DNA from: Hydnum rufescens UP504
Lineage: Eukaryota; Basidiomycota; Agaricomycetes; Cantharellales; Hydnaceae
Assembly: GCA_014904985.1 (NCBI GenBank)
Contig: MU129017.1
Location: 132,090-196,089 of the forward strand
DNA: 64,000 nt
Direction of reading: 5' to 3'
Shown here: positions 1 through 10,334 of the stretch, in pieces
How positions within the stretch are numbered: the stretch's first letter is position 1
Layout: each line of letters opens with the position of its first letter
Notes under the pieces: model-generated
Databases searched by the model: none
What the model saw: the letters and a program-made list of their open reading frames with translations, nothing else
What the model was told of the DNA's origin: nothing
Translations under genes and position numbers: made by a program

Positions 1-60
1 TAGACTTCAATGCTGGCTAAAAATCACGGTCTCTGAGACAACACTTTGCCCCAAAAGTGC

Positions 61-575
61 TGGAAGTTGTGTGTGATTCCAGTGGGCACCCAGCCTTACT
101 ACCATTCTACTTATGTACATACAATGTACCTCTCTCCTCCTACTTGACTTTTCTTCTCTTTTCTCCTTCTCAAACCAACCCAGTGGAAAGCTTCTCCACT
201 GGAGTTTGGTGCTGCCCCAGTTATAGCCAGATTCATCTACATCTACATAATTGACTCATATAGCTAGCCACAGAAAGACCGAAATGTATTCTTTTCCTGC
301 CCCTCATTCAGACTGCTGTCTGCAGTGTACTGAAACAGTACACTATGGTCTCTGCAATGAGTGGTCACATAGCTAACCCTGACCCACTAACTACATCATG
401 GTTTACCCCAAGGATATGGTCCCCAACTCAGTCTAACTCTCGAACCCTTCTTCAACCCAACTCATGAGATGACTTGTATCCTAACAGTGACAGTCAGGAC
501 TGTAAGCCCAGTCTGGAACCACCACTGGGATTGCCTCATCATGTTAAGTTCAATTCAGATACTACTGAATTAACA
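61..575 (+). repeat. 5' LTR of element 1
   Basis: It aligns over its whole length with 25022-25537. The start is degenerate (TGGAAGTTGTG against TGTTAGTAGTG); the end ACTGAATTAACA is clear. A TGG starting two bases after the LTR, in CTGGTGGAGTGTG, is a plausible primer binding site, but the tRNA was not identified. Confidence 0.85.
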
Positions 576-868
576 CTGGTGGAGTGTGTAAGAACCTGAA
601 TACAGGACTCAACACTCATCTCTCCTATCCTTGACTGAGCTTACAAAGTGCTCTCAAACAAGACTCGCAGCCCCCTGTTAAACAGGGTGGATACCTCAAC
701 AGGGGTGGTCACTCCCCCAAAACTATTGAGACCAAAGGCATAGCCTCTTCAAACTGGACCAGGCCCAGCCCAAGGTCTGGGAAAAGCCCAGATTCCACTG
801 CCTCCAGCCTCATGGGAATGGTGTGGAAGCCTGGCCACCCAACATGAAGTGATTATTCAGATTCCCAG

Positions 869-2819
869 ATGAGCAAGGCCAGGTGGGTACTTAAGGAACA
901 CCCATTGTCTACAAACTATATGGACCCCTTACATGCCAACTACTACATGCATACATCCCAAAATACTCCACAAGACCCTTGTCGAGATAGCAGGTCGGCC
1001 ATGCCTGTATCAAATGAATGGGCCAGGTCTATGACCAATGAGTCCCTGACCAACAAAAACTCCATAGACCAGGAACTACTCTGTCAAAGAACCCTACTGG
1101 CATTGGTAACAGACTCCATACATTGTGAGCAAGGTCCCAGTGCAGCCACCTATGTACATCTGATCAACACCTCATTATATCATCTGGCATACAATCTGGA
1201 TGTGGAGTCTCCCTCATTCACTAGTACCATTGTCCATGTGTCTCATACAGGACATCCTACCATCTTTAAACCTGACATGGAATTCTGCCTTACACTGCTG
1301 TAATGTGGCCAAATATTGCAGGACACTGCTGCTGAAATGGCAAAGCATTACTTCCTATCAGACCCAGATCCCTACAAATTCGACCCAGGGGGCATGTTAG
1401 CTGTCCATATGAGTATGGGAGTCTCCTCTGAAGACAAGGTCCTACAGCTAGCTGCCTTGGCCCTGCACTGGTTACACACTGGACTCAAGATTATTGCACA
1501 ACTACAAAGTGTTGACAAACATGAATCTGTGGCTTACACTACAAACTCCAAAGCACAGGGATACATGACTGGGATTGTGAATGACCCCCCCCCAGGTTGC
1601 CTCGCCACTAGCAGCTTACTCAGTACTGGAACAAGGGGGTTACTGTGGCAAAATCAAGAGATACCAACACCTGGAACACTGGCCAGTGACAAAGTGACCC
1701 AACTGCCACATCCTCAATTCAACACCCAGCAACCCCATCCTTTGGTGGATCCCCTACAACAACAGGTCTTGGCTAACTCTACCAGGACAACAGGTATTCG
1801 AGGGTCTGAATCCCAGGATTATCGATCCAAACCACCTCCCAGACCGATGGACACCCCCCTGGTTCCACAAGTCCCATCCAATCATGGATGGCTGGAAGGC
1901 ATGCATTGGAATCCCCCTGACAGGGGGCCCCCAGATGGAGAAGGACCCCCCAGTGGAAGGTTCCCCCATTGTGAACAACCCCTGATGGGACCCAGCAGTG
2001 GCTATCCCAACTGAGGGTGGCCTGGTAATGGCCCTCCTGGACCTGGTCCCCCAGATCGTGGGCTGCCAGCTGTGGGAGTCAACAATGCAACCCATCAACA
2101 AGAAACCTACTATGAGCCCAAGTTCAAACTTGAGTTCCAGCCCAGTGACCTGCCAGAGTATGATGGGTCAGATAATGCTTTCATTATGTGGACTGAGGAC
2201 TTGGACTGTTATGCTGCTGGAAGTTGTTGAATGCATGAACAACTAGCTTTTGCCACTACCATGAGGTTCACCAAACATGCAGATGTATGGTGGCAGAGCC
2301 TGCCCAATGCTATGAAGATTCAGGCTAGTCAAGACTGGGACTCATTGAAACTCATTATGAGGACTTGATTACTGGGTACACGATGGTATGACAAACAAGT
2401 CACTATCTATGATGAGCTACAATTCCATAACTGAGGGCACAAAAAGGAGACGCCCACTGAGTGGCTTACCCATAAGGTAAGGCCTGTCAAGTATTACATC
2501 CACTGCCTGAAATACCTGATCCTGCATTCAACTCCCTGGAAGTGGGTACCCTTATGGAACACACCCCACCATCCTGGAGAGCCTACATGGATGTGGACCT
2601 CTGCCATGACATGGATGCCCTGTTCTCAAGAGTTAAGGACCAAGAGGATGCTCTTTTGGCCATATCGAACCTTTCCAATTCATGACAGACCAAGGACATA
2701 GCCAATGAGGTGATATGTCAAGTACATGAGGATCTTCAACAAAGCTGATACCATTCACCCACCATGATAGCCAGTTCAAGTTCACCAGAATCAAATTACA
2801 CATATGAGCCCAGTGACAT
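869..2819 (+). pseudogene. gag of element 1, 5' part (decayed)
   Basis: The translation matches the gag of element 2 (3443-4901 and 10405 onward) in several frames, for example INTSLYHLAYNLDVES against INTSLYHLVYILDVES. A stop at 1301-1303 (TAA) replaces a CAG codon of element 2. Further stops and frame changes follow. The reading is interrupted at 2819 by the insertion of element 2 just before the zinc knuckle, which resumes at 18287. It preserves about 70 bp of gag that element 2 lost around its fold-back insertion. No function is expected. Confidence 0.8.
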
Positions 2820-3331
2820 TGTTAGTGGGATATTAGTCCGACTGGCACTTGGCCCTATTAAAACGTCGCTACCACTATGAACCAATGTATTCCCTCCTTT
2901 CTTACTTCCTTTTTTCCTTTTCTTCTCAAATACTCTGGTGGAAAGCTTCTCCACAGGAGTTTGGTGCTGCCCCGGCTTTAGCTAGATTTGTATCTGTTTA
3001 CGTAAGTAGACTCGAATAGCTAGCTGTGGGAAGATCCGAAAATGTATCTTTTTCCACTCACTTGGCTGCTACCCGCAGTGTACTGGAACAGTACACTGCG
3101 ATTCTCGCACTACGTGACCTTACCACAGAACTTTACTCTTATTTCTAACGTCATGGCAAAGCCCGGACCTATGGACCTACGTCTAAAGACCCATCCTAGT
3201 TCATTCCCGGACCCTACCTTCGAACCAACACGCAATCCTGTCGAAGGTAGACATGGACCAAAGCCCAATCCGGAACCCCCGCCGGACTGCTTAATCGCCC
3301 CAAACCTAATTCGGACTCTACCGAATTAACA
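2820..3331 (+). repeat. 5' LTR of element 2
   Basis: 512 bp, TG...CA ends, nearly identical to 17774-18286 apart from a 1-base length difference (CCGCCGGACTG against CCGCCGGGACTG) and a few transitions. It contains AAGCTTCTCCAC.GGAGTTTGGTGC, a self-complementary segment shared with the element 1 LTR. Confidence 0.95.
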
Positions 3332-3442
3332 CTGGTGGAGTGTGTAAGAACCCGCATCCAGGGCTCAACACTCATTTCACCTATACTCGACTGAGCCTAT
3401 GATACGTTATCGTCGAAGATTCGCAGCCCCCTCTTAACCAGG

Positions 3443-4902
3443 GTGGATACCTCAAAAGGGGTGGTCACTCCCCCAAAAAATAACGAAACTCTAGACTTCA
3501 CTTTCAGGGACTGGGCCAGATCCAGTCCAGGATCTGGCAGTAGTCCAGACTCTGCTGCTTCCAGCCTCACAAGAACGGCCTGGAAACCTGGCCACCTGCC
3601 ATGCCGTGATCACTCAGACCTACGGCTAAATGAACCCGAAAACGTACTTAAGGAACGTCCAAGGTCCGTAAAGTATACTAGGCCTACGTATCATGATCTC
3701 ACCATGCACACTTCTCGAGGCACTCCCCAGGACTCTCGTCGAAGTAGCAGACCAGCTACATCCGTCATGGATGAAAGGGCCAGATCCACGACCAACGAGC
3801 TTCCGTCTGTTGAAGCCTCCATGGACCAGGAGGTACTTCATCATAGAACCTTACTGTTGTCAGTGGTCGAATCCCTACGTCGGGAACAGGGACCTAGTGC
3901 AGCAGCCGATATACGTCTGATTAACACATCCTTATACCACCTGGTGTACATTCTCGATGTAGAATCGTCCTCCTTTACTGACACCGTCGTTCGAGTGTCC
4001 CATACAGGTCAACCTACAGTCTTTAAGCCTGATACGGAATTCAGCCTGATGTTGCTACAGTGTGGCCAAATACTACAGGATACTGCAGCCGAAATCGCCA
4101 AGCATTACTTCGTATCCGACCCAGACCCCTACAAATTCGATCCAGGAGGAGTACTTGCTGTCCATATGGAAGCGGGAGTCCCGTCGGAAGATAAGGTCCT
4201 ACAGCTAGCTGCCCTGGGCTTACGTCGGTTACGTACTGGACTCAAGATCATAGCACAACTCCAAAGCGTCAACAAAAGCGAATCGGTGGCTTATACTATG
4301 AACTCCAAGGCACAGGGGTACGCGACAGGAGTAGTAAATGACCCCCCTAGAGTCATCTCGCCACTAGCTGCGTACTCTGAACGAGAGCAAGGGCTACCGT
4401 GGTGGAACCAGGAGATTCCAACGCCTGGAACCTTGGTCAGCGACAAGGGGACTCAACTGCCTCATCCCCGGTTCGACGCTAGACGACCTCGACCCTCGGT
4501 GGACCCGTTATGACAACAGATCGCGGTGAATGCCCCCAAAACACCGAACCCGCGAGGAATTGGACACTGGGAACATAGATCAGTATTGCCATCCCGGGCA
4601 ATGGACCCCTCTTCGGTCCAACACATATGACCCCGATCCAGGTAGACCAGAAGGTAACCATTGGAACCCACCGGGTGGAGGGCCCCCAGATGATGACGAT
4701 CCTGGAGATGAAGGAGGTCCCCCCATAGGGAGATCTGTCCACCCCGGTCATCCCCCTGTAGGACCTGGGGGTGGGTACCCTGAACGAGGATGGCTGAGTA
4801 ACAGTCCACCCAGGCCTGGTCCCCCTGACGGAGGAGCTCTGCCTGTAGGTGCCAATGAGGTCCCCGACGGACTCGGGCAACGCGAAGCCTACTATGACAC
4901 CT
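3443..4902 (+). pseudogene. gag of element 2, N-terminal part
   Basis: A frame open from 3443 to 4510 encodes a Gag-like protein with a Ser/Arg-rich N-terminus and a helical middle (INTSLYHLVYILDVESSS, then AKHYFVSDPDPYKFDPGG). It ends at a TGA (4511-4513) where element 1 has CAA in the line VDPLQQQ, so the ancestral codon was probably CGA. Reading continues after a frame change as a Pro/Gly/Asp-rich stretch (about 4530-4901) until the fold-back insertion. The capsid part and zinc knuckle are on the other side of that insertion, from 10405. Confidence 0.8.
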
Positions 4903-4972
4903 TGGTCAGTCATCTAAGCCTACCTAGTTAGGTACCACTTCTGGGGCAGATAATGGTACCTAAGTAGGTCCC
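4903..4972 (+). repeat. Left terminal inverted repeat of the fold-back insertion
   Basis: TGGTCAGTCA starts this end, and its complement TGACTGACCA ends the insertion. The inner parts AGGTACCACTT, GGGGCAGA, AATGGTACCTA and TAGGTCCC all recur in inverted order at the right end. The repeat is itself partly self-complementary (GGTACC...GGTACC). Confidence 0.85.
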
Positions 4973-5139
4973 ATCACTATTTTGGCCAAAATGGCCATTT
5001 TTATGATTTCACCTCCTCGCCCAGAATTGGCCGAAATGGCCGAAAATTGGCTGAAAATTGGCCGAAACTGGGACTTAGAGAATAGAATCTCAGACTTGCC
5101 AGCAGGCCATACGGGCTTATCGGGGATAACATGTTCCAT

Positions 5140-5260
5140 TTATAATTTTATTTATTTATTTATTATCACTGCTACCCTCAGTCAGTGGGGTTTAATTCGG
5201 CAGTTCTGTTTTATTCTTACTGAGTTGTTTATTTTTTATTTATTTATTTATTTAAAAAGT
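5140..5260. repeat. AT-rich subterminal stretch (TTTA repeats)
   Basis: Runs of TTTATTTATT occur here. The opposite end of the insertion has a matching AT-rich stretch at about 10160-10260 (ATA/AAT repeats), so base composition mirrors across the palindrome. No gene is seen between 4973 and 5330. Confidence 0.6.
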
Positions 5261-5329
5261 CACCACACTCACTGAGGTGTGGTACCATCCGTAGAAATTT
5301 AAAATAAAATATAAAAAAAAACTATCTAG

Positions 5330-7606
5330 TGGCACCACACCCGCTTAGGCGGGTGTGGTACCGTCCGTAGAAACTTATAAACAAAAAACTATGTAGTAGT
5401 ACCACACCCGCTTGGGCGGGTGTGGTCGGGGGTGCAGCTTGGCACTTCACCGTTGGGTGCGGGTTGCCGTTGGGGTAGGTCGTCATTTCGGGGGGTTTCA
5501 ATTTGGATCCTAGAATCATACTGTATGTTAGTAAAAAAAAATTGAAGTGATGCAAAAGGAGCAGCTTGTGCTGCTCCTTTTGCATCATTTGCACATATAG
5601 AAATTTGAAAAAAAAAACCTTTGTAGTACCACACACCCACCGAAGTGGGTATATGGTACTGTTTTGTACCGGCTGGGCGTCATTTTGGGGGTTCGCGGGC
5701 GTCCGTTCTCACGGCTGTCTTCGGCGGGGTCGCAGGTCTTTGATTTGGGGGTTAGTGCGGGTGGTAGGCTCAGGGTGAAAATCTAGGAATAAATAACGTG
5801 TTAGTAAAGAAAAAAATAAAAAAAGAAAGCCACGCAAAAGGAGCAGCATACGCTGCTCCTCTTGCGCGATCGTACTTATCTTGAAATTACCACACACCCG
5901 CTTCAGCAGGTGTGTGGTTCGTCCGGGGTCCCTGGACCTTGCATTCATGCGTCCCCGTTTCTGGGTTTCGTTTTGGCAGGTCGCGTTTGGGACTCTCCGT
6001 TGGCAGGTGCGTTGTCATTTCCAAAGGGGGGGGGGGGTTTCGTTTGGCGGTAGTTCAGGCGAGAACCTAGAAACCTAGAATAATGAATTTGTTAGTTTAA
6101 AAATAAAAATGGACGCAAAAAGAGCAGCAAGGCTGCTCTTTTTGTGCCCCTTGGGGGTGCATTACTTACCTTGTATAGAACCACACACCCGCGATGGCGG
6201 GTTGTGTGGTTCCATACCGGTATTTGGCGTCGTCCTGTGTCTTCGGTTTGGCGCGTTGTCGTTCGCGGGCGTGTTATCGTTTGGGTGGGGGTCGCACCGC
6301 GGGTCTTCATTGTATTTGTGGTGATACCTAGAGTAAAGATTTATTAATTAAAAAATTAAAAGCGACGCAAAAAGAGCAGCTTTCGCTGCTCTTTTTGCGC
6401 CACAGTATCTATTGAAGGGGGGAACTCACCTGAACTAGTACCACACCCCCGCCGAAGCGGGTGTGTGGTACTCCCTTTGCACCCTGGTCGCGTACTTGGT
6501 TCTGTATGGGGGGGCTGGTCGTCACTTGGGCGGGTTGTGTTGTTTCACAGGTCTCGGTTCAGATCCTAGAGTGAGAATGTTGATTAGTAAAAAAAATTCA
6601 AAGTGACGCAAAGGGAGCAGCTTATGCTGCTCCTTTTGCATCGTTGTACATATAGAAATCAAAAAAAATAAAATAAAAACCTTGTAGGACCACACCCACC
6701 GAAGTGGGTGTGGTCCTTGGTTTGTACCGCGGTCGTGCGGTTCGTACTCGGTACGGGCTTGGTTGTCATGTTGGGGGTTTGAACTCTCACGGGTTTCGTT
6801 TGGTGGGTCCGTTGCCATTCTCGTGTGTTTGCTTGGTGGGGTCGTGGGTTCAGACAACCTAAAATAACATATAATACGTTAGTAAAAAGGAAAAAAGAAA
6901 AGCCACGCAAAAGGAGCAGCGTACGCTGCTCCTTTTGCGTGGTTATATGCTCACCTTAAAATTACCACACACCCGCCGAAGCGGGTGTGTGGTTCATCTC
7001 TTCATGTGGCACGTCGTCGTTCAGGGTCCCCTCTGCGGGCGTGTTATTGTTGTGGGGGGGCTTGCTTCGTGGGTCTTCGGTCTTCATTTGTGACAATACT
7101 GTACCTAGAATAAAAAATCATTAGTTAAAAAGAATTAAAAGTGACGCAAAAAGAGCAGCTTTCGCTGCTCTTTTTGCATCGTCGGGGGTGCGTTACATGC
7201 CTTGTATAGATAGAACCACACACCCGCAGTAGCGGGTGTGTGGTTCGTCTCTTCATTCGCGGGTCTCCTTTGTGGGCGGGCTTGCTGCTTGGGTCTTCAT
7301 TTATGGCAATACCTAGAATAAAATATAATTAGTTACAAAATTAAAAGCGACGCAAAAAGAGCAGCTTTCGCTGCTCTTTTTGCGCAGCTGCATCTATTAG
7401 GGGGGGGGAGACTCACCTTAAATAGAACCACACCCGCCGCAGCGGGTGTGGTTCCTGGGCTCACTCACTGGGCGGCCTGTCATTTGTTGTTTTGGTTTTG
7501 ATCTGGAGGAATAGAGGCTATGTTAGTATAAAAATTCATGGCAGCACAAAAAGAGTAGCTTGCGCTACTCTTTTGCGGTATTGTATTTACTGAGACAAAA
7601 CTTACC
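5330..7606 (-). repeat. Left array: nine intron-like units on the minus strand
   Basis: Reading the minus strand outward from the core, predicted introns are 7605-7503, 7416-7313, 7200-7105, 6954-6859, 6680-6566, 6429-6328, 6169-6075, 5879-5783 and 5618-5510. Most have GT donors (GTAAGT, GTGAGT, GTGAGC); the third has GC and the eighth a mutated AT at the donor. Acceptors are mostly TTCTAG or TTTTAG. Branch-like TACTAAC or TAACTAAT lies 15-30 bp before the acceptor. Each contains a hairpin with arms close to GCAAAAAGAGCAGC. Each preceding exon-like block ends in a hairpin with arms close to CCACACCCGC, usually within 5-15 bp of the donor. Spliced frames tested on this arm run into stops soon after the second block, so it is not clearly coding. 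Confidence 0.8.
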
Positions 7607-7914
7607 TCATAACCACACACCCGCATCAGCGGGTGTGTGGTCGTGTGGTCGTGGGTCGTGTGGTCGCGGTCATGCACTGTTGCTGCTGCTGTTGCAGCAG
7701 CTGCAGCAGCTGCAGCAGCTGTTGCTGCTGTTGCTGCTGTTATTGCTGTTGTTGCTGTTGTTGCTGTTGTTGCTGTTGCTGTTGTGTCGTGGTCATGCGG
7801 TCGCTTGCTGGGTGTGGCTGCGTAGAGTTCGAAATTCAACACCGGCAATTGCCGATACTCAAGAAGCGCCCAAGTGCTGGCGCTGCAAGCACAGTACACA
7901 ATAGTACCAAGCAT
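7606..7914 (-). CDS. First exon-like block of the left arm, repeat-expanded
   Basis: An ATG at 7914 opens a frame beginning MLGTIVYCACSAS, the same start as the right-arm block at 8400. After about 35 residues it runs into a Thr/Ala tract encoded by a CAG/CAA/TGC-type trinucleotide array that the right arm lacks. It then ends at the hairpin and the donor ATGAG|GTAAG (exon end 7606). Joined to the next block (7502-7417), all three frames stop, so the full transcript may not encode a long protein. Whether it is expressed is unknown. Confidence 0.4.
7678..7787. repeat. Trinucleotide microsatellite (TGC/TGT type)
   Basis: About 110 bp of interrupted TGC, TGT and CAG triplets inside the left-arm first exon. 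It is missing at the mirror position on the right arm, so it expanded after the palindrome formed or was lost there. Confidence 0.9.
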
Positions 7915-8479
7915 GTATATTATAAATAAATACTATATAATAAAAATTGTCCAGGAAAACCCGAAGAAGAGGATGGTAATGAGTCAGAGGTCAATAAGGC
8001 ATGAGATCGCTAATTACAGAGTGGATTGGGCCACTTCTATGCATCAGAATTGGCCCAAATTTGAATATAGTAGTGTTATATATACGATCTACATGGGTGA
8101 TTAATTATCTCGGACGATTTTCACATTTTCAATTTTTCACGCCTTCAATTCCCTAAATAGGGAATTGAAGGCGTGAAAAATTGAAAATGCGAAAATCGTC
8201 CGAGATAATTAATCACCCATGTAGATCGTATATATAACACTACTATATTCAAATTTGGGCCAATTCTGATGCATAGAAGTGGCCCAATCCACTCTGTAAT
8301 TAGCGATCTCATGCCTTATTGACCTCTGACTCATTACCATCCTCTTCTTCAGGTTTTCCTGGACAATTTTTTATTATATAGTATTTATTTATAATATACA
8401 TGCTTGGTACTATTGTGTACTGTGCTTGCAGCGCCAGCGCTTGGGCGCTTCTTGAGTATCGGCAATTGCCGGTGTTGAA
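7834..8479. repeat. Near-perfect palindromic core of the fold-back insertion
   Basis: Two arms of about 320 bp meet at CCCTAAATAGGG (8151-8162) with almost no spacer. Differences between arms are a handful of single bases. The outward-facing ATGs at 7914 and 8400 lie within the arms, so any promoter in the core would be duplicated and divergent. Immediate inverted repeats of this kind extrude cruciforms and are easily lost or misassembled. Confidence 0.95.
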
Positions 8480-8578
8480 TCTGCATCTTGCTTCCTATCT
8501 CCACAACCACAACAAGCAACCGCCCGAAAAGGCAACCGCACGACCACGCACCTGCCACTGCGGGTGTGTGGTCACAAG
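8400..8578 (+). CDS. First exon-like block of the right arm
   Basis: An ATG at 8400 opens MLGTIVYCACSASAWALLEY and ends at GTCACAAG|GTGAGT. It leaves two bases of a codon. The following intron-like block (8579-8683: GTGAGT, CTTACTAAC, TTTTAG) joins it in frame to 8684-8968. No homology was recognised; the sequence is short and basic towards its end. The exon-end hairpin (CTGCCACTGCGGG type) encodes CHCGCVVT. Confidence 0.5.
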
Positions 8579-8683
8579 GTGAGTATTTTTTCTAGTAGAT
8601 ACAATGGCGCAAAAAGAGCAGCAAAAGCTGCTCTTTTTGCGCTGCTTTGGAACATCTTACTAACGTCTCTTTATTTATTTTAG

Positions 8684-9231
8684 GTTGAGGCCTCGTCCAA
8701 CGCATGATGAGAGCCCAAACAGCCATGGGACGTACGGAAACACGATGCAGCAACGCGACATCTGGCAACACGACACAGAAACGCGACGCACGACAGCGCG
8801 ACACGGCAACGCGCCAAACAAAGACGTGCCAAACAAAGACGCGACACACGGTAATGCGACACACAGCAACCCGACCTATGGCAACGCGCCAAACAAGCAC
8901 GCGACCGCGCCAAATGAGGCCCCCAGGAACCACACACCCGCCACGGCGGGTGTGTGGTACTATATAATGTGAGTCCCCCCCCCCAGTAACTACAGGCATG
9001 CAAAAAGAGCAGCGAAAGCTGCTCTTTTTGCGTGGTCTTTAACTCTTAACTAACATATAATCTTATATTCCAGGTCACCACTTCCCGCGCGAACGAATAC
9101 CTATGCAAGAACCCCCATAACCCCGCCCGTCGACACCCGAATGAGGGGACCCGTACAAACCGCCGCACATGCGAGCTGGAGTACGGCTCCAGTACCCCAC
9201 ACCTGCTCCAGCGGGTGTGGGGTACTACAAA
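8684..9231 (+). CDS. Second and third exon-like blocks of the right arm, phase-compatible with the first
   Basis: 8684-8968 is 285 bp, a multiple of three, and open in the phase left by the first block. Its product is rich in Asn, His, Thr and Arg, with HGNAPNK-like repeats. 9074-9231 is open in the next phase (starting MSPLPARTNTYART). Together with 8400-8578 they give roughly 205 codons without a stop. The fourth block (9340-9565) is homologous to the second but has a 1-bp indel near its start, and with canonical splicing the joined frame stops there. So this is a possible coding relic, or coding by chance. No function is known. Confidence 0.4.
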
Positions 9232-10334
9232 GTAAGATTTCTTTTCGTTTTTTTATTCTTGTGGCGCAAAAAGAGCAGCATAAGCTGCTCTTTTTGCGCT
9301 GCTTTGGAATTTTTTTTTTACTGATGTGCATTATTCTAGATTGCGGCCCCTCCAACGCAGGACGATAACCCACGAAACGATGAGAGCCCAAACAGCGACG
9401 TGCCACACGGCAACGCAACACGGCAACACGATACACGGCAACACGATACACCAACGCGACACAGCAATGGGCCAACGACGTGACCGCACCAAAGCCCACG
9501 GCAACGCACCAAACGAGGGCACAGAATCACACACCCACCCCGGTGGGTGTGTGGTTCTATATCAGGTAAGTCCCCGCCCTCCTCAGTACCTACAGCCACG
9601 CAAAAAGAGCAGCGAAAGCTGCTCTTTTTGCGTGGTTTTTGATTCTAACTAATTTAAAAACTTTATCTCACAGGTCTCAATGCCCCCGCAAACGAATACC
9701 GACGCAAAACCCCCATGCCCCCTGTATCGACGCCCAAACGACGGACATCCGTAGGAACTGCCGTATGTACATGGGCTCAGTACCCCACACCGCCACAGCG
9801 GGTGTGGGGTACTAGGAGGTATGTTTTATTTTTATAAATTTCTTCTTGTGGCGCAAAAAGAGCAGCATAAGCTGCTCTTTTTGCGCTGCATTAATATTCA
9901 ACTAATGTTTCCTTAATTATTTCTTTAGATCCTAGGCCAGAACCCGGGCGAACTCCCGAATACAAATCCGCTGAATGACATCGCCGACGATAACCACGAA
10001 CGAGCCTGCGAATGAAAACCAGCCCCCTTGAGGGAGCGCCCAAATGGAGCCGGCCCCCAATCGGGGTGTGTGAACCCCACCCGCTGCAGCGGGTGTGGTG
10101 GGTATATGCAGGTGCATGACCCGCATCAACCATCCCCCCCTGTGGTGGCAGACCCCGGGGGGGATAATATGTATATAGTGTAATATGTATATAATAATAG
10201 TAGTAATAATAATAATAATAATAAATAGTAAACAAATAATAATAAATAAGTATATAATCTAGCACAGCCATGGATTGGCCGACAGATGGCCCAAAAACTG
10301 AATTGGAATAGCCTGATTTCGGCCGTAAGGTTTG

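Larger units (their letters stand above)
8400..10120 (+). repeat. Right array: five intron-like units on the plus strand
   Basis: Predicted introns are 8579-8683, 8969-9073, 9232-9339, 9566-9673 and 9819-9928. Donors are GTGAGT, GTGAGT, GTAAGA, GTAAGT and GTATGT. Acceptors are TTTTAG, TTCCAG, TTCTAG, CACAG and TTTAG. Clear branch motifs (CTTACTAAC, CTTAACTAAC, TTCTAACTAAT) precede them. Each carries the GCAAAAAGAGCAGC hairpin near its middle. Exon-like blocks alternate between two types: one with ACACACCC..GGGTGTGT hairpins (8684-8968, 9340-9565) and one with TACCCCACAC..GTGTGGGGTA hairpins (9074-9231, 9674-9818). This suggests the array grew as a two-unit repeat. Confidence 0.85.

Noticed and set aside
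1754..2101. Minus-strand open frame over gag of element 1
   Set aside because: It is antisense to recognisable gag and matches nothing.
5322..6920. Short open frames on both strands through the left array
   Set aside because: They run across predicted introns and hairpins; none matches a protein family and frames change from unit to unit.
8592..9003. Several open frames on the minus strand opposite the right-arm array
   Set aside because: They are mirror readings of the repetitive exon-like blocks and the hairpins, rich in Val/Cys/Arg, with no splice support on that strand.
5550..9890. GCAAAAAGAGCAGC hairpins as bacterial-type terminators
   Set aside because: Setting is a fungal genome and each hairpin sits between a donor and a branch site; no T-tract termination pattern is seen.
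5330..10100. CRISPR-like array of repeats and spacers
   Set aside because: The repeats are two alternating hairpin families in a eukaryotic intron context, spacing is 180-390 bp, and there are no cas genes; the palindromic layout does not fit CRISPR.
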